Shown here piece by piece: positions 19,330 to 30,525 of a stretch of 64,000 nucleotides of DNA. The notes beneath the pieces are model-generated. The model made no database searches. It was not told the origin of the DNA and saw nothing but the letters and a program-made list of their open reading frames with translations. Both the position numbers and the translations under genes were made by a program. Numbering within the stretch: position 1 is the stretch's first letter; every line of letters begins with the position of its first letter. The stretch spans positions 1 to 64,000 of the forward strand of contig NZ_LZMH01000028.1 in the NCBI RefSeq assembly GCF_001673635.1, in the 5' to 3' direction. This DNA is from Mycobacterium asiaticum. Its GTDB lineage: Bacteria; Actinomycetota; Actinomycetes; Mycobacteriales; Mycobacteriaceae.

Positions 19330-21528
19330 ATGACTGATCGGGTAGCCCAAGGCAATCTGCGCGTCGCCCAGGTGCTGTACGACTTCGTGAACAACGAGGC
19401 CCTGCCCGGCACCGGTATCGACCCGGACAGCTTTTGGGCCGGTGTCGACAAGGTGGTCACCGACCTCACCCCGCGCAACCAGGAGCTGCTGGCCAAGCGC
19501 GACGAGTTGCAGGCCCAGATCGACAAGTGGCACCGGCACCGGGTGCTGGAGCCGCTGGACCCGGACGCCTACCGCCAGTTCCTCACCGACATCGGCTACC
19601 TGCTGCCCGAGCCGGAAGACTTCACCATCACCACCTCAGGCGTCGACGACGAGATCACCAGTACCGCCGGCCCGCAGCTGGTGGTGCCCGTGCTCAATGC
19701 CCGGTTCGCGCTGAACGCCGCCAACGCGCGGTGGGGCTCGCTGTACGACGCCCTGTACGGCACCGACGTCATCCCCGAAGACGACGGCGCCGAGAAGGGC
19801 GACAGCTACAACAAGGTGCGTGGTGACAAGGTCATCGCCTACGCCCGTGAGTTCCTGGACGGGGCGGTCCCGCTGGCTTCGGGATCCTGGGCGGACGTGA
19901 CCGGCCTGAGCATCGAGGACGGTCGGCTGCAGATCGCCCTCGACGGCGACTCCACCACCCTGGCCAGCCCCGAGAAGTTCGTCGGGTACCGGGGCGAGCT
20001 GGGCTCCCCCGACTGGTCGGTGCTGCTGGTCAACCACGGCCTGCACATCGAGATCCTGATCGACCCCGACTCGCCGATCGGCAAGACCGACGCCGCCGGC
20101 ATCAAGGACGTGGTGCTCGAGTCGGCGATCACCACGATCATGGACTTCGAGGACTCCGTCACCGCGGTCGACGCGGACGACAAGGTGCTCGGATACCGCA
20201 ATTGGCTGGGCCTGAACAAGGGTGACCTGGCCGAGGACGTCGCCAAGGGCGGCAAGACCTTCACCCGCCGTCTCAACGAGGACCGCACCTACAACACGCC
20301 CGACGGCGGCGAGCTGACTCTGCCCGGGCGCAGCTTGCTGTTCGTCCGCAACGTCGGCCACCTGATGACCAACGACGCGATCGTGAGAACCGAGGCCAAC
20401 GGCGAAGAAACAGAAGTGCCGGAGGGCATTCAGGACGCGTTGTTCACCGGCCTGGCCGCGATTCACGGGCTCAAGGCCAGTGACGAGAGTGGCCCGTTGG
20501 TCAACAGCCGTACCGGCTCGGTGTACATCGTCAAGCCTAAGATGCACGGGCCCGAAGAGGTCGCGTTCACTTGTGAGCTGTTCAGCCGCGTCGAGGATGT
20601 GCTCGGACTGCCGCAGGCCACGCTGAAGGTCGGCATCATGGACGAGGAGCGCCGCACCACGGTCAACCTGAAGGCGTGTATCAAGGCCGCCGCCGACCGG
20701 GTGGTGTTCATCAACACCGGCTTCCTCGACCGCACCGGCGACGAGATCCACACCTCGATGGAAGCCGGCCCGATGATCCGCAAGGGCGCCATGAAGAGCA
20801 CCGCGTGGATCAAGGCCTACGAGGACGCCAACGTCGACACGGGACTGGCCGCCGGCTTCAAGGGCAAGGCCCAGATCGGCAAGGGCATGTGGGCCATGAC
20901 CGAGTTGATGGCCGACATGGTCGAGCAGAAGATCGGCCAGCCGAAGGCCGGCGCCACCACCGCGTGGGTGCCGTCCCCGACGGCGGCGACCTTGCACGCC
21001 ATGCACTACCACCAGGTGGACGTCGGCGCCGTGCAGGAGGAGTTGCAGGGCAAGAAGCGCACCACCATCGACGAACTGCTGACCATCCCGCTGGCCAAGG
21101 AACTGGCCTGGGCCCCCGAGGAGGTCCGCGAGGAGGTCGACAACAATTGCCAGTCCATCCTCGGCTACGTGGTGCGCTGGGTCGAACAGGGCGTCGGCTG
21201 CTCCAAGGTGCCAGACATCCACAACACCGCGCTGATGGAGGACCGCGCCACGCTGCGCATCTCCAGCCAGTTGCTGGCCAATTGGCTGCGGCACGGGGTT
21301 ATCACGAGCGAGGACGTGCGGGCCAGCCTGGAGCGGATGGCCCCGCTGGTGGACAAGCAGAACGAGGGCGACCGCGCCTACCGGCCGATGGCGCCCAACT
21401 TCGACGACAGCATCGCCTTCCTGGCCGCCCAAGACCTGATCCTGGAAGGCGGCCAGCAGCCCAACGGGTACACCGAGCCGATCCTGCACCGCCGCCGACG
21501 GGAATTTAAGGCACGCGCGAGTGGGTAG
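19330..21528 (+). CDS. glcB: Malate synthase G
   Basis: A 732-aa monomeric cytosolic enzyme that condenses acetyl-CoA and glyoxylate to malate, completing the glyoxylate shunt and detoxifying glyoxylate. Active-site landmarks include [12 protein letters not shown] with an arginine at about 340, the metal/glyoxylate region [19 protein letters not shown], and the [17 protein letters not shown] segment. A GGAGGAG ribosome site lies just before ATG 19330. It is slightly shorter than the 741 aa of H37Rv. It overlaps the next gene by 8 bp. Confidence 0.96.
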   Translation: MTDRVAQGNLRVAQVLYDFVNNEALPGTGIDPDSFWAGVDKVVTDLTPRNQELLAKRDELQAQIDKWHRHRVLEPLDPDAYRQFLTDIGYLLPEPEDFTITTSGVDDEITSTAGPQLVVPVLNARFALNAANARWGSLYDALYGTDVIPEDDGAEKGDSYNKVRGDKVIAYAREFLDGAVPLASGSWADVTGLSIEDGRLQIALDGDSTTLASPEKFVGYRGELGSPDWSVLLVNHGLHIEILIDPDSPIGKTDAAGIKDVVLESAITTIMDFEDSVTAVDADDKVLGYRNWLGLNKGDLAEDVAKGGKTFTRRLNEDRTYNTPDGGELTLPGRSLLFVRNVGHLMTNDAIVRTEANGEETEVPEGIQDALFTGLAAIHGLKASDESGPLVNSRTGSVYIVKPKMHGPEEVAFTCELFSRVEDVLGLPQATLKVGIMDEERRTTVNLKACIKAAADRVVFINTGFLDRTGDEIHTSMEAGPMIRKGAMKSTAWIKAYEDANVDTGLAAGFKGKAQIGKGMWAMTELMADMVEQKIGQPKAGATTAWVPSPTAATLHAMHYHQVDVGAVQEELQGKKRTTIDELLTIPLAKELAWAPEEVREEVDNNCQSILGYVVRWVEQGVGCSKVPDIHNTALMEDRATLRISSQLLANWLRHGVITSEDVRASLERMAPLVDKQNEGDRAYRPMAPNFDDSIAFLAAQDLILEGGQQPNGYTEPILHRRRREFKARASG

Positions 21529-23608
21529 GCACAGCAAACCCGACCCGGAAGAATCGGCCCCCGATTTCGAACCGGAACCGGTCGCTGATCCTTCCCGTGA
21601 GTTCGAGGACGCGGATTACCCGGAGGACTTCGGGCACTTCCGGGAGCCCGAGCAAGGGCGCCTCGACGCTCCCAGTCATGGCCCCGAGGGCCCCGACGGT
21701 CCCGAGGGTCACGACACCCACGATGACGAGTACCTAGACGCCGGCCTCGAGGCCCCCGAGGACGAGTACCCCGACTTCGGGCAGCGGCCGTCGGAATTCG
21801 AGCCGCCCACCGCGGAGGCGCCGCCAACCCCCCCGCCCCCGCTGTTTCGCGGTGGGCACCGGGGGCTCGGCGAAAGGCTGGGCGGGCACCGCAGCGCCGG
21901 CGGCCGCCGTGGGGTCAGCATCGGGGTGATCGTTGCGCTGGTAGCCGTCGTTGTGGTGGTGGCCGGCGTTATCGTGTGGCGCTTCTTCGGTGACGCGCTG
22001 TCGCACCGTTCACACACGGCCGCTGCGCGCTGCGTGGGCGGCAAGGACGCGGTCGCGGTGCTGGCCGACCCGACGATCGCCGACCAGGTCAAGCAGTTCG
22101 CCGACAGCTACAACGCGTCAGCCGGACCCGTCGGTGACCGCTGCGTCGAGGTCACGGTCAAGCCCGCCAACTCCGACGCCGTCATCGGTGGTTTCATCGG
22201 CAAGTGGCCGGCCGAACTCGGCAACCAACCAGGTCTGTGGATCCCCGGCAGCTCGATCTCGGCGGCCCGGCTGTCCAGCGCGAGCGGCCAGAAGACGATC
22301 AGTGACAGCCGTTCGCTCGTGACGTCGCCGGTGGTGCTTGCGATCCGGCCGGAGTTCGCGCAGGTGCTGTCGAAGCAAAACTGGGCGGCGCTACCCGGTC
22401 TGCAGTCGAATCCGAACTCGATGGCCGGGCTGAACGCCCCCGCGTGGGGCTCGCTGCGGCTGGCCGTGCCGGAGACCGGCAACGGCGACGCCTCCTTCCT
22501 GGCCGGTGAGGCGATCGCTGCAGCGTCGGCACCCGGCGGCTCTCCGCCGACCGCCGGCGTCGGCGCCGTGCGCACCCTGATGAGCGGGCAGCCCAAGCTC
22601 TCCGACGACTCGCTGACCGACGCGATGAACGCGCTGCTCAAGCCGGGAGACCCAGCGGCCGCGCCGGTGCACGCGGTCGTCACCACCGAACAGCAGGTGT
22701 TCCAGCGCGGCGAGTCGACCTCTGACGCCAAGGGCAAACTGGCTTCCTGGCAGCCGCCCGGGCCTGCCGCGGTGGCCGACTACCCGACGGTGCTGCTCAG
22801 CGGTTCCTGGTTGTCGCGGGAACAGACCACGGCCGCCAGCGCCTTCTCCCGCTACATGCACAAGCCGGAGCAACTCGAGCGGCTGGCCAAGGCCGGGTTC
22901 CGGGCCGAGGGGGTCAAGCCGCCGAGCAGCTCGGTCACCAGCTTTCCGGCCCTGCCAGCCACCTTGTCGGTCGGCGACGAGGCCACCCGCGTGATGCTGG
23001 CCGATACCCTGGCGGCGCCGTCGACCGGCGTGGCCGCAACGATCATGCTTGACCAGTCGCTGCCCAACGACGACGGCGGCGGTAAGACGCGGCTCGCCAA
23101 CGTCATTGCGGCGCTGGACGGCCGGATCAAGGCGTTGCCACCCAGCGCCGCCGTCGGGCTGTGGACATTCGACGGACACGAGGGCCGGGCGGAAGTGCCG
23201 ATCGGGCCGCTGGCCGACCAGGTCAACGGCCAGCCGCGCTCGGCGGCGTTGCGGACCGCGCTGGACAAGCAGTATTCGTCCGGCGGCGGGGCCGTGTCGT
23301 TCACCACGCTGCGGATGATCTACCAGGAAATGTTGGCCAATTACCGTGCCGGCCAGAACAACTCGATCCTGGTCATCACCGCCGGGCCGCACACCGACCA
23401 GACGCTGGACGGACCGGGACTGCAGGAGTTCATCAGGACTGCGGCCGACCCGGCCAAGCCGATCGCGGTCAACGTCATCAACTTCGGCGGCGATCCGGAC
23501 CGGGCGACCTGGGAAGCCGTCGCCCGGCTCAGCGGCGGCAGCTACCAGAACCTGCCCACGTCGGCGACTCCCGACCTCACCACCGCGGTGAACACCTTCC
23601 TGAGCTAG
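21521..23608 (+). CDS. VWA / substrate-binding-like membrane protein (Rv1836c-like)
   Basis: A 695-aa protein anchored by one helix. GTG at 21521 lies inside the 3' end of glcB and gives [12 protein letters not shown], the conserved N-terminus. An acidic, Pro-rich cytoplasmic region (about residues 1-110) precedes the helix [20 protein letters not shown] (about 130-150). The external part has a periplasmic-binding-like domain (about 165-460) and a C-terminal von Willebrand A domain (about 500-690) with MLDQSLPND as an imperfect MIDAS and [12 protein letters not shown]. It is conserved next to glcB in mycobacteria; its function is unknown. Confidence 0.85.
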   Translation: MGRHSKPDPEESAPDFEPEPVADPSREFEDADYPEDFGHFREPEQGRLDAPSHGPEGPDGPEGHDTHDDEYLDAGLEAPEDEYPDFGQRPSEFEPPTAEAPPTPPPPLFRGGHRGLGERLGGHRSAGGRRGVSIGVIVALVAVVVVVAGVIVWRFFGDALSHRSHTAAARCVGGKDAVAVLADPTIADQVKQFADSYNASAGPVGDRCVEVTVKPANSDAVIGGFIGKWPAELGNQPGLWIPGSSISAARLSSASGQKTISDSRSLVTSPVVLAIRPEFAQVLSKQNWAALPGLQSNPNSMAGLNAPAWGSLRLAVPETGNGDASFLAGEAIAAASAPGGSPPTAGVGAVRTLMSGQPKLSDDSLTDAMNALLKPGDPAAAPVHAVVTTEQQVFQRGESTSDAKGKLASWQPPGPAAVADYPTVLLSGSWLSREQTTAASAFSRYMHKPEQLERLAKAGFRAEGVKPPSSSVTSFPALPATLSVGDEATRVMLADTLAAPSTGVAATIMLDQSLPNDDGGGKTRLANVIAALDGRIKALPPSAAVGLWTFDGHEGRAEVPIGPLADQVNGQPRSAALRTALDKQYSSGGGAVSFTTLRMIYQEMLANYRAGQNNSILVITAGPHTDQTLDGPGLQEFIRTAADPAKPIAVNVINFGGDPDRATWEAVARLSGGSYQNLPTSATPDLTTAVNTFLS

Positions 23609-23611
23609 GCG

Positions 23612-24472
23612 ATGAGCCCGCAATTCACGCCCGACCCGCAGCTCTATCCATTCGAGTCGCGGTGGTTCGACAGCTCGCGGGGCCGGGTGCATTACATCGA
23701 CGAGGGCGAGGGCCCGCCGATCCTGTTCTGCCACGGCAACCCGACGTGGAGCTTCCTTTACCGCGACATCGTCGTGGCACTGCGGCACCGCTTCCGCTGC
23801 ATCGCAGTGGACTATCTGGGCTTCGGCCTCTCGGAGCGGCCGGCGGGCTTTGGGTACACCGTCGCCGAACATGCTGAGGTGCTCGGCGAATTCGTCGACC
23901 ACCTCGGTCTGGACGGCTACGTCACCATGGGCCAGGACTGGGGTGGCCCGATCGGCCTGGCGGTCGCGGTCGAGCGCGCCGACCGGGTGCGCGGCGTCGT
24001 CCTGGGCAATACCTGGTTCTGGCCGACCGAGGAATTCAGCACCAGGATGTTCAGCAAGGTGATGTCCAGCCGGGTCATGCAGTGGGCGATCCTGCAGCGA
24101 AACTTCTTCGTGGAGCGGCTCATTCCGGCCGGCACCGAGATCCTGCCGAAGCAAGTGGTGCTGGACCATTACCGCCGGGTGCAGCCCGACCCCGCGGCCC
24201 GGGTGGGTGTGGCGGTGCTGCCCAAGGAGCTGCTGGCGGCGCGTCCGCTGCTGGAACGGCTGGCCCGCGAGGTGCCCGCGTTGCTCGGCGGCAAACCCGC
24301 GTTGGTGGTCTGGGGCATGCGCGACGTCGCGTTCCGGCCCGGACCGGCGATCCCCCGGCTGCGCGCGACATTTCGCGACCTGGTGGTGGTCGAACTGCCC
24401 ACCGCCAAGCACTTCATTCAGGAGGACGCGCCCGAGCGCATCGCCCAAGCCATCATCGACCGCTTCGGCTGA
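23612..24472 (+). CDS. Haloalkane dehalogenase-like alpha/beta hydrolase (Rv1833c-like)
   Basis: A 286-aa alpha/beta hydrolase, the same length as Rv1833c. The oxyanion motif is CHGNPTWSF (HGNP at residues 41-44). The nucleophile elbow GQDWGGPIG has Asp109 instead of serine, followed by Trp110, which is the hallmark of haloalkane dehalogenases (hydrolytic halide removal through an ester on Asp, with the Trp as halide ligand). The catalytic base is His267 in TAKHFIQED. The natural substrate in mycobacteria is unknown. It starts 3 bp after the VWA gene stop and converges with gcvB. In H37Rv lipZ and Rv1835c lie between these genes; both are absent here. Confidence 0.88.
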   Translation: MSPQFTPDPQLYPFESRWFDSSRGRVHYIDEGEGPPILFCHGNPTWSFLYRDIVVALRHRFRCIAVDYLGFGLSERPAGFGYTVAEHAEVLGEFVDHLGLDGYVTMGQDWGGPIGLAVAVERADRVRGVVLGNTWFWPTEEFSTRMFSKVMSSRVMQWAILQRNFFVERLIPAGTEILPKQVVLDHYRRVQPDPAARVGVAVLPKELLAARPLLERLAREVPALLGGKPALVVWGMRDVAFRPGPAIPRLRATFRDLVVVELPTAKHFIQEDAPERIAQAIIDRFG

Positions 24473-24478
24473 GGGCCG

Positions 24479-27298
24479 TTACGCGAACGCCTCGACCGGC
24501 GGGCACGAGCAGATCAGGTTGCGGTCGCCATAGGCGCCGTCGATGCGCCGCACCGGCGGCCACACCTTCGGACGGAACGCCTTCCCCAGCGGGTAGGCGG
24601 CCTCCGCCCGGGTGTAGGGGTGCTCCCACTCCGACGTGAGCAGGCACTCGGCGGTGTGCGGCGCCCCGCGCAGCGGGTTGTCGTCCGCCGGCCACTGCCC
24701 GGACCCGACGCGGTCGATCTCGGCGCGGATCCCGATCATGGCCTCGCAGAAGGCGTCCACCTCGGCCAGGCTCTCGCTTTCGGTCGGCTCCACCATCAGC
24801 GTGCCGGCCACCGGGAAGCTCATCGTCGGAGCGTGGAAGCCGTAGTCCGCCAATCGTTTCGCCACATCGTCGACGGTCACGCCGGTCGCCTTGGTGATGC
24901 CGCGCAGATCCAGGATGCATTCGTGGGCGACCATGCCGTTCTCGCCGGTGTAGAGCACCGGGAAGTACTCGTCGAGTCGCCGCGCGATGTAGTTGGCCGA
25001 CGCGATCGCGGTCAGTGACGCCGCCCGCAGGCCGTCGCCGCCCATCATGCGGATGTACGCCCAGCTGATCGGCAGGATCGACGCGGACCCGTACGGCGCC
25101 GCCGACACCGGATGCCCGCCGGGAAGCTCCGGCGCGTACGGGTGGCCCGGCAGGAACTGGGCCAGGTGCGCGCGCACCGCCACCGGCCCGACGCCCGGAC
25201 CACCGCCGCCGTGCGGGATGCAGAACGTCTTGTGCAGGTTCAGGTGGCTGACGTCGCCGCCGAACTTACCCGGCCGGGCCAAGCCGACCAGCGCGTTGAG
25301 GTTGGCGCCGTCGACGTAGACCTGACCGCCGGCGTCGTGCACAGCCGCGCAGATCTCGGCGATGTCGTGCTCGTAGACGCCGTGGGTGGACGGGTAGGTG
25401 ATCATCAGCGCGGACAGCCGGTCGGCGTGCTCGCTGACCTTGGCACGCAGGTCGGCCAGGTCGACGTCGCCGTTCTCCAGGCAGCTCACCACGACCACCC
25501 GCATCCCGGCCAGCGCGGCCGACGCCGCGTTGGTGCCGTGCGCGCTGGACGGGATCAGGCAGATGTCGCGATGCGGTTCACCACGGCTGGCGTGGTAGTC
25601 GTGGATGGCCAGCAGGCCCGCGTACTCCCCCTGCGAGCCCGCGTTGGGCTGCAACGAGACCGCGTCGTAGCCGGTGATCGCGACCAGCCAGTTCTCCAGG
25701 TCGCTGATCAGCCGTCGTAGACCCGGGGTGTCCGAGGCCGGCGCGAACGGGTGCTGACGCCCGAACTCCGGCCAGGTGATCGACTCCATCTCGGCGGCGG
25801 CGTTGAGCTTCATGGTGCACGAGCCCAGCGGGATCATGCTGCGGTCCAGCGCGATGTCCTTGTCGGCCAGGGTCCGCAAGTAACGCATCATCGACGTTTC
25901 GGTGCGGTACTGGTTGAACGCCGGGTGGGTGAGGAATTCCGACGTGCGCGTTGCGATGTCGGTGCTGGCGGGCGCGGCGGCGACGCCGAAGGCGGCCAGC
26001 ACGGTCGCCACGTGCGCGTCGGTGGTTGCTTCGTCGCAGGAAACCGACACGTGGTCGGCGTCGACGCGCCACAGGTTCACCCCGTCGGCCTTCGCCGCGG
26101 CGACCACCTCGTCGGCACGGCCGGGGACCCGGGCCAGCACCGTGTCGAAGTACCGGTCGTGCACCAGCGCTTCGCCCAGGGCGCCGGCGATGGCGTCGGC
26201 GTGGGCGTGGATGCGGCGCGCGATGCCGGACAGCCCGTCGGCGCCGTGGTAGCTGGCGTACATGGCGGCCATCACCGCCAGCAACACCTGGGCGGTACAG
26301 ATATTGCTGGTGGCCTTGTCGCGGCGGATGTGTTGTTCGCGGGTCTGCAGCGCCAACCGGTAGGCGGGGGTGCCGTCACTGTCCACCGACACTCCCACGA
26401 GTCGCCCGGGCAGCTGCCGGGCGTGCTTGGCGTGCACCGCCAGATACCCGGCGTGTGGTCCGCCGAAGCCCATCGGGACGCCGAACCGTTGGGTGGTGCC
26501 GAACGCGACATCCGCGCCGATCTCGCCGGGCGGTGTGATGAGGGTCAGCGCCAGCAGGTCCGCACCGATGGCCACCAGCGCGCGGCGGTCGTGGGCCTGC
26601 TCCACCAGCGCGGTCCAGTCGGTGATCCGGCCGCTGGCCCCCGGCAGTTGGGCGATGACCCCGAAGAAGTCTCCCTCGGGCAGCCCGTCGCGCAGGTCGG
26701 CGGTGACGATCTCAATGCCCAGCGGCCTGGCCCGGGTGGCCAGGATCGCGGCGGTCTGGCCGAATACGTCGACGTCGACCGCCAACCGGTTGGCGGGCCC
26801 GCGGTAGGCGCGGTGCATCAGCGCCATGGCCTCGGCGGCGGCGGTGCCCTCGTCGAGCATCGACGCGTTGGCGATCTCCAGGCCGGTCAGGTCGGTGACC
26901 ATGGTCTGGAAATTCAGCAGCGCTTCCAGCCGGCCCTGGCTGATCTCGGGCTGATATGGGGTGTAGGCCGTGTACCAGGCCGGGTTCTCCATGATGTTGC
27001 GTAGCAGCACCGGCGGGGTGAGCGTGTCGTAGTAGCCCTGCCCGATCATGGAGACTGCGACGGTGTTGCTGTCGGCCAGGGCGCGCAACTCGGCCAGGGC
27101 CTCGGCTTCACCGGCCGCCGGCGGGAGGCCGTCCAGACCAGGTGCGGCGCCGGCGGTCAGCTTGTCCAGGATGCCGGAAGGGACGGCCTTGGCGGCGAGG
27201 TCGTCGAGGGAGTCGACCCCGATGACGGCGAGCATGGTCGCGATGGCCTGGCTGTCCGGCCCGATGTGTCGGTCGGCGAACGCGGGCTGAGTGGTCAC
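24479..27298 (-). CDS. gcvB: Glycine dehydrogenase (decarboxylating), P-protein of the glycine cleavage system
   Basis: A 939-aa fused P-protein that decarboxylates glycine on pyridoxal phosphate and passes the aminomethyl group to the lipoyl arm of GcvH. The PLP lysine is Lys690 in [16 protein letters not shown], followed by the glycine-rich loop. The N-terminal half is the degenerate P1 domain ([19 protein letters not shown]) and the C-terminal half is P2 ([17 protein letters not shown]). An AGGAG site precedes the ATG, and a tandem glycine riboswitch occupies the leader, so glycine itself switches the gene on. gcvH is 3 kb upstream on the same strand, separated by regulators. Confidence 0.96.
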   Translation of the reverse strand: MTTQPAFADRHIGPDSQAIATMLAVIGVDSLDDLAAKAVPSGILDKLTAGAAPGLDGLPPAAGEAEALAELRALADSNTVAVSMIGQGYYDTLTPPVLLRNIMENPAWYTAYTPYQPEISQGRLEALLNFQTMVTDLTGLEIANASMLDEGTAAAEAMALMHRAYRGPANRLAVDVDVFGQTAAILATRARPLGIEIVTADLRDGLPEGDFFGVIAQLPGASGRITDWTALVEQAHDRRALVAIGADLLALTLITPPGEIGADVAFGTTQRFGVPMGFGGPHAGYLAVHAKHARQLPGRLVGVSVDSDGTPAYRLALQTREQHIRRDKATSNICTAQVLLAVMAAMYASYHGADGLSGIARRIHAHADAIAGALGEALVHDRYFDTVLARVPGRADEVVAAAKADGVNLWRVDADHVSVSCDEATTDAHVATVLAAFGVAAAPASTDIATRTSEFLTHPAFNQYRTETSMMRYLRTLADKDIALDRSMIPLGSCTMKLNAAAEMESITWPEFGRQHPFAPASDTPGLRRLISDLENWLVAITGYDAVSLQPNAGSQGEYAGLLAIHDYHASRGEPHRDICLIPSSAHGTNAASAALAGMRVVVVSCLENGDVDLADLRAKVSEHADRLSALMITYPSTHGVYEHDIAEICAAVHDAGGQVYVDGANLNALVGLARPGKFGGDVSHLNLHKTFCIPHGGGGPGVGPVAVRAHLAQFLPGHPYAPELPGGHPVSAAPYGSASILPISWAYIRMMGGDGLRAASLTAIASANYIARRLDEYFPVLYTGENGMVAHECILDLRGITKATGVTVDDVAKRLADYGFHAPTMSFPVAGTLMVEPTESESLAEVDAFCEAMIGIRAEIDRVGSGQWPADDNPLRGAPHTAECLLTSEWEHPYTRAEAAYPLGKAFRPKVWPPVRRIDGAYGDRNLICSCPPVEAFA

Positions 27299-27334
27299 GG
27301 TGAAACTCCTGACGCGGCAGAGGACTAGCGGATC

Positions 27335-27565
27335 AGCGGTCCTCCCCCTCTGTCCTCACCTGCGTGTCAGGCGCCTGAGAGATTCGGCGCGCTGAGGCGC
27401 CTTTCCCCATCGGCGGGCGGCGACCACAGTGGGTCGTCACCACTTTCCAGAGGCATCGTTGTCCGGCGCGGTCCGGGTGCCTGAGAGGTTGACGGAGAGG
27501 TATTGCTCCTTCGGCGTCCGTAGCTGGCCGCTACAGAACTCTCCCGCGCGAGTGCGATGCGGGTC
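27335..27565 (-). promoter_or_regulatory. Tandem glycine riboswitch in the gcvB leader
   Basis: Two consecutive glycine aptamers lie on the minus strand. The first (about 27550-27465) has GCGGGAGAG, then GCCGAAGGAGCAA, then CTCTCAGGCACCCGGACCG. The second (about 27455-27340) has GCCTCTGGAAAGTGG, then GCCGATGGGGAAAGGC, then CTCTCAGGCGCCTGACA. These are the conserved gcvT-element motifs, and the second aptamer ends about 40 nt before the gcvB start. In the family, glycine binding turns on glycine cleavage genes. The expression platform probably involves the GAGGACAGAGGGGGAGG stretch, but the mechanism is not evident. Confidence 0.92.
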
Positions 27566-27585
27566 CAGTTTACTCCGGCGCCGGC

Positions 27586-28212
27586 TCAGCCGATCTTGCG
27601 GTCGCGGTGCTTCCGACGCGAGGCCAGCTCGTCTTCGGGGGCCGCGATCGACTCGCCGCCGTCGGCGCGCTCGCCCGGGAAGTCGGCGATGACGCCGGTC
27701 AGCTCCCGCATGGCCCCGGACACCGCGATGCCGAACACCCCCTGGCCGCCTTGAAGGAGGTCGACGACCTCTTCGGCGGAGGTGCATTCGTACACGCTGG
27801 TTCCGTCGGAGAACAGGGTGATGTTGGCCAGGTCCTGCACCCCGCGCTGGCGGAGGTGGTCGACCGCGACACGGATGTTGTGCAGCGAGATTCCGGTGTC
27901 GAGCAGTCGCTTGACGATCTTGAGAACCAGGATGTCCTTGAACGAGTACAACCGCTGGCTGCCGGAGCCGGCCGCGCTGCGAATGGAGGGCACTACCAGC
28001 GAGGTGCGGGCCCAGTAGTCGAGCTGACGGTAGGTGATGCCGGCGATCTGGCAGGCGCTCGGCCCGCGGTAACCCACCAATTCGTCGGGCACCGAGTCGT
28101 CGGGGAACAGTCCCGGCTGTACGGGTTCGCTGACCGCCGCCGGGCTCTGTCCGCCGGTGGCGGACGCGTGTTCGGCAAGATCAAGCTGTTCTTGGCGTGG
28201 CTGCTCGCTCAC
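27586..28212 (-). CDS. resR: MerR family regulator (Rv1830-like, ResR/McdR)
   Basis: A 208-aa protein from GTG 28212 ([16 protein letters not shown]), supported by AGAGGAAG a few bases upstream; an earlier in-frame start at 28278 has no ribosome site. The central MerR winged helix is clear ([20 protein letters not shown] and the [19 protein letters not shown] helices). The C-terminal part holds a conserved domain ([19 protein letters not shown]). In M. tuberculosis Rv1830 regulates growth and division genes, and mutations are linked to antibiotic resilience (resR). It sits between gcvB and the BFN-family gene, as in H37Rv. Confidence 0.88.
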   Translation of the reverse strand: MSEQPRQEQLDLAEHASATGGQSPAAVSEPVQPGLFPDDSVPDELVGYRGPSACQIAGITYRQLDYWARTSLVVPSIRSAAGSGSQRLYSFKDILVLKIVKRLLDTGISLHNIRVAVDHLRQRGVQDLANITLFSDGTSVYECTSAEEVVDLLQGGQGVFGIAVSGAMRELTGVIADFPGERADGGESIAAPEDELASRRKHRDRKIG

Positions 28213-28500
28213 GGTGCTTCCTCTCGCCGATAGCGCTTTTGTCAGTAGCTGCGGCATTTGGCTGCCCCCGACAGCCACGTTAGCTCAGGCCCGAGTGCTT
28301 GAGAGCATACGCTGTTCGGTGGCTGTCGTGCTCTGGGTCGATCATCGACTCGTCATCAAAGTATGGCCGCCTTCGGGATGTGGCGGTGATATCCGCCAGG
28401 CGTGTCGACAATCCGTTGTGTGATATGAGACGCATCTGTTACCTACAGCGGGTACGTCCCGTCCCTGCTCGCGGGAAACCGCGCGGCAAAACCTCGCGGG

Positions 28501-28995
28501 CTAGGTTGCCTTGAAGTCGTCGGGTGAGACGCTGTCGAGGAACTCCTTGAACTTCTCCACCTCGTCCTCACGCACCGCGCTGCTGGCCTCTTCATCGCCC
28601 TCGTCCGGGATCAGCAGGCCGGCCTGGGCCAGCACCGCCTCCTCGACGTAGATGGGCACACCCACCCGCAGCGCGATCGCCACCGAGTCCGACGGGCGGG
28701 CCGACACCTTGATGTCGCGATCGAAGATCAGATCCGCGTAGAACGTGCCTTCCTGCAGGTCGACGATACGGACCTCTTTGAGTGAATGACCAAGTGCAGC
28801 AATCAGATCCCTGATCAGGTCATGGGTCAACGGCCGCGGCGGCTCGACGCCTTGCTGCTCGAGCGCGATCGCGGCGGCCTCCGACTGCCCGATCCAGATC
28901 GGCAGGTAGCGGTCACCATTGGCCTCGCGCAGCAGCAGCACCGGCTGGTTCTGCGGCTGCTCCACGCGAATGCCGACAACACGAACTTCACCCAT
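28501..28995 (-). CDS. Bifunctional nuclease family (DUF151/BFN) protein (Rv1829-like)
   Basis: A 164-aa protein, the H37Rv length, with ATG at 28995 (MGEVRVVGIRVEQPQNQP). It carries the BFN domain: YLPIWIGQSEAAAIALEQQG at about residues 30-50, RPLTHDLIRDLI, and the ARPSDSVAIALR motif near 100. Plant members have DNase/RNase activity; the bacterial proteins are conserved without a proven role. It is flanked by two MerR regulators, which is the standard actinobacterial context. A longer start at 29031 is possible but lies in a Gly/Gln-rich segment without family conservation. Confidence 0.88.
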   Translation of the reverse strand: MGEVRVVGIRVEQPQNQPVLLLREANGDRYLPIWIGQSEAAAIALEQQGVEPPRPLTHDLIRDLIAALGHSLKEVRIVDLQEGTFYADLIFDRDIKVSARPSDSVAIALRVGVPIYVEEAVLAQAGLLIPDEGDEEASSAVREDEVEKFKEFLDSVSPDDFKAT

Positions 28996-29066
28996 CTGTG
29001 TCTGCCCTCCGCATGTGCCGCTTTGACTCACTTCGCCGAACGCCAGCTTCGAACGAAGTCTAGTCC

Positions 29067-29807
29067 TCAGCGGTGCAGAACGTCGCGAACGGCGGACTTG
29101 ATCAGCGAGGTGTGCAAAGTAATTGCCAGTGCCGCGACCTCGCGGGCCAAGTCGTCAGCCCGATCGCGCGCACCGGCCTTATCCGCCTTGACCAGCGGCC
29201 CGGCGATCTGGGCGATCAGGTCCGACTGGCGATCGGCCGCAGAACGAAAAGCTCGCAGATGCCGCGGCTCGACGCCGTAATCGGCCAGCGCCCGCGCACA
29301 TTGGAGGATGACCACCGCGTGTTCGTCGAAGAAACCGCCCGGCCCAGTGGTGATCACGCCCGCCTTCACCAGCGCGGTCAGCAACGCGTCGTCCACGCCC
29401 GAGCGGTTCAGCAGATCTTCGCGGCTGAGCCGGACCTGGGTGGGTGCCACCGCACCCGGGTCGGCGGCGGCCTCTGCTCCAGCACCGTCCACGGAAACCA
29501 ATCGCGGTACGCCGTAAGGCGATCCGATGGCGGGCAACTCGCCGTCCGGGTGGGCGTCCAACTGTGCCCGAATCACCTTCAGCGGTAGGTAATGATCGCG
29601 CTGAGCGGTCAGAATGAAACGCAGCCGCGCGCAGTCGTACGCGGTGAACCTCCGATAGCCCGACGCCGCACGTTGCGGCGTGACCAGCCCCTCCGCCTCC
29701 AGGAAGCGGATCTTGGAGATGGTGACGTCGGGAAAGTCCGGTCGCAGCAGATCCAGTACCGCACCGATCGACATCCCCGCCAGGCCGGGACTATCGGGTG
29801 CGGTCAC
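29067..29807 (-). CDS. MerR family transcriptional regulator (Rv1828-like)
   Basis: A 246-aa regulator. The N-terminal MerR DNA-binding domain reads [31 protein letters not shown], then [26 protein letters not shown] long helical C-terminal part follows, with no cysteine pattern for metal sensing. Its GTG start overlaps the garA stop by 4 bp (29804-29807), so it is coupled to garA. The M. tuberculosis homologue binds upstream of its own locus; target genes are not deducible from the sequence. Confidence 0.88.
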   Translation of the reverse strand: MTAPDSPGLAGMSIGAVLDLLRPDFPDVTISKIRFLEAEGLVTPQRAASGYRRFTAYDCARLRFILTAQRDHYLPLKVIRAQLDAHPDGELPAIGSPYGVPRLVSVDGAGAEAAADPGAVAPTQVRLSREDLLNRSGVDDALLTALVKAGVITTGPGGFFDEHAVVILQCARALADYGVEPRHLRAFRSAADRQSDLIAQIAGPLVKADKAGARDRADDLAREVAALAITLHTSLIKSAVRDVLHR

Positions 29808-30271
29808 TGGCCCCCGGATCCCCCGTCGTCGTCGCCCTTGGGGCCGGTCAAAAAGACCAGGCGGAACTTGCCGATCTGGACCTCGTCACCGTTGGCCAGC
29901 ACCGCCGAGTCCACCGGCTCGCGGTTGACGTACGTGCCGTTCAGGCTGCCGACGTCGACAACGTTGAACTCACCGCTTTCCAAACGGAATTCAGCGTGCC
30001 GGCGACTCACGGTGACGTCGTCGAGGAAGATGTCGCTGTCGGGGTGCCGACCGGCCGATGTGATGGCCTGGTCCAGCAGGAAGCGAGAACCGGCATTGGG
30101 TCCGCGTTTGACGACCAGCAACGCCGAGCCGGCCGGGAGACCTTCCACCCCGGATACCGAGCTCTCGGGACCCGCCTGAGCGGGCGCGTCCAGTTCATTG
30201 AGAAAGTCGGCGCGGAAGACGGAGGTCGTCTCCACAGTGACTTCGTTCTGGTCGTCGTCCTTGTCCGTCAC
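29804..30271 (-). CDS. garA: FHA-domain regulator of 2-oxoglutarate metabolism GarA
   Basis: A 155-aa protein. The N-terminal phospho-acceptor motif VETTS (Thr15, Thr16) is intact; in mycobacteria PknB and PknG phosphorylate these threonines. The FHA domain covers about residues 50-140 with [22 protein letters not shown] and [12 protein letters not shown], which form the phosphothreonine pocket. Unphosphorylated GarA inhibits 2-oxoglutarate dehydrogenase and glutamate dehydrogenase and activates glutamate synthase; binding of its own phosphorylated tail switches this off. The 254-bp gap upstream to gcvH has a small hairpin (CCGAAA/TTTCGG, 30497-30511) without a T-run and otherwise no recognisable feature. 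Confidence 0.95.
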   Translation of the reverse strand: MTDKDDDQNEVTVETTSVFRADFLNELDAPAQAGPESSVSGVEGLPAGSALLVVKRGPNAGSRFLLDQAITSAGRHPDSDIFLDDVTVSRRHAEFRLESGEFNVVDVGSLNGTYVNREPVDSAVLANGDEVQIGKFRLVFLTGPKGDDDGGSGGQ

Positions 30272-30525
30272 CCGCTGCTCCTCACTGGCCGCTGTGGCGT
30301 TGTCTGACCGGGCCGGTCGGCCGGCTTTCTCCTCGGATTTACCGTCTGTACTGCCTTTTACTGCTGTCTAACGCGTCAAGTATTTGATATCTCGACCGTA
30401 CCGCGTCCCGGTCCGGAATATGCCGACCACTGCCCAGGATCGTAAGCCCCACACCCCGGCTTCTTCTAGATCCCCCACGCTGCGGTGCGTTCTGTTCCGA
30501 AACGCTTTCGGGACCTTAGCAATCG

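Noticed and set aside
19636..21537. 633-codon open frame antisense to glcB
   Set aside because: Same GC-shadow effect. The translated sequence is low-complexity His/Asp/Val-rich and matches no family, whereas glcB is complete.
22391..24448. 685-codon open frame antisense to the VWA and dehalogenase genes
   Set aside because: It spans two well-supported genes on the opposite strand and shows no domain or start signal.
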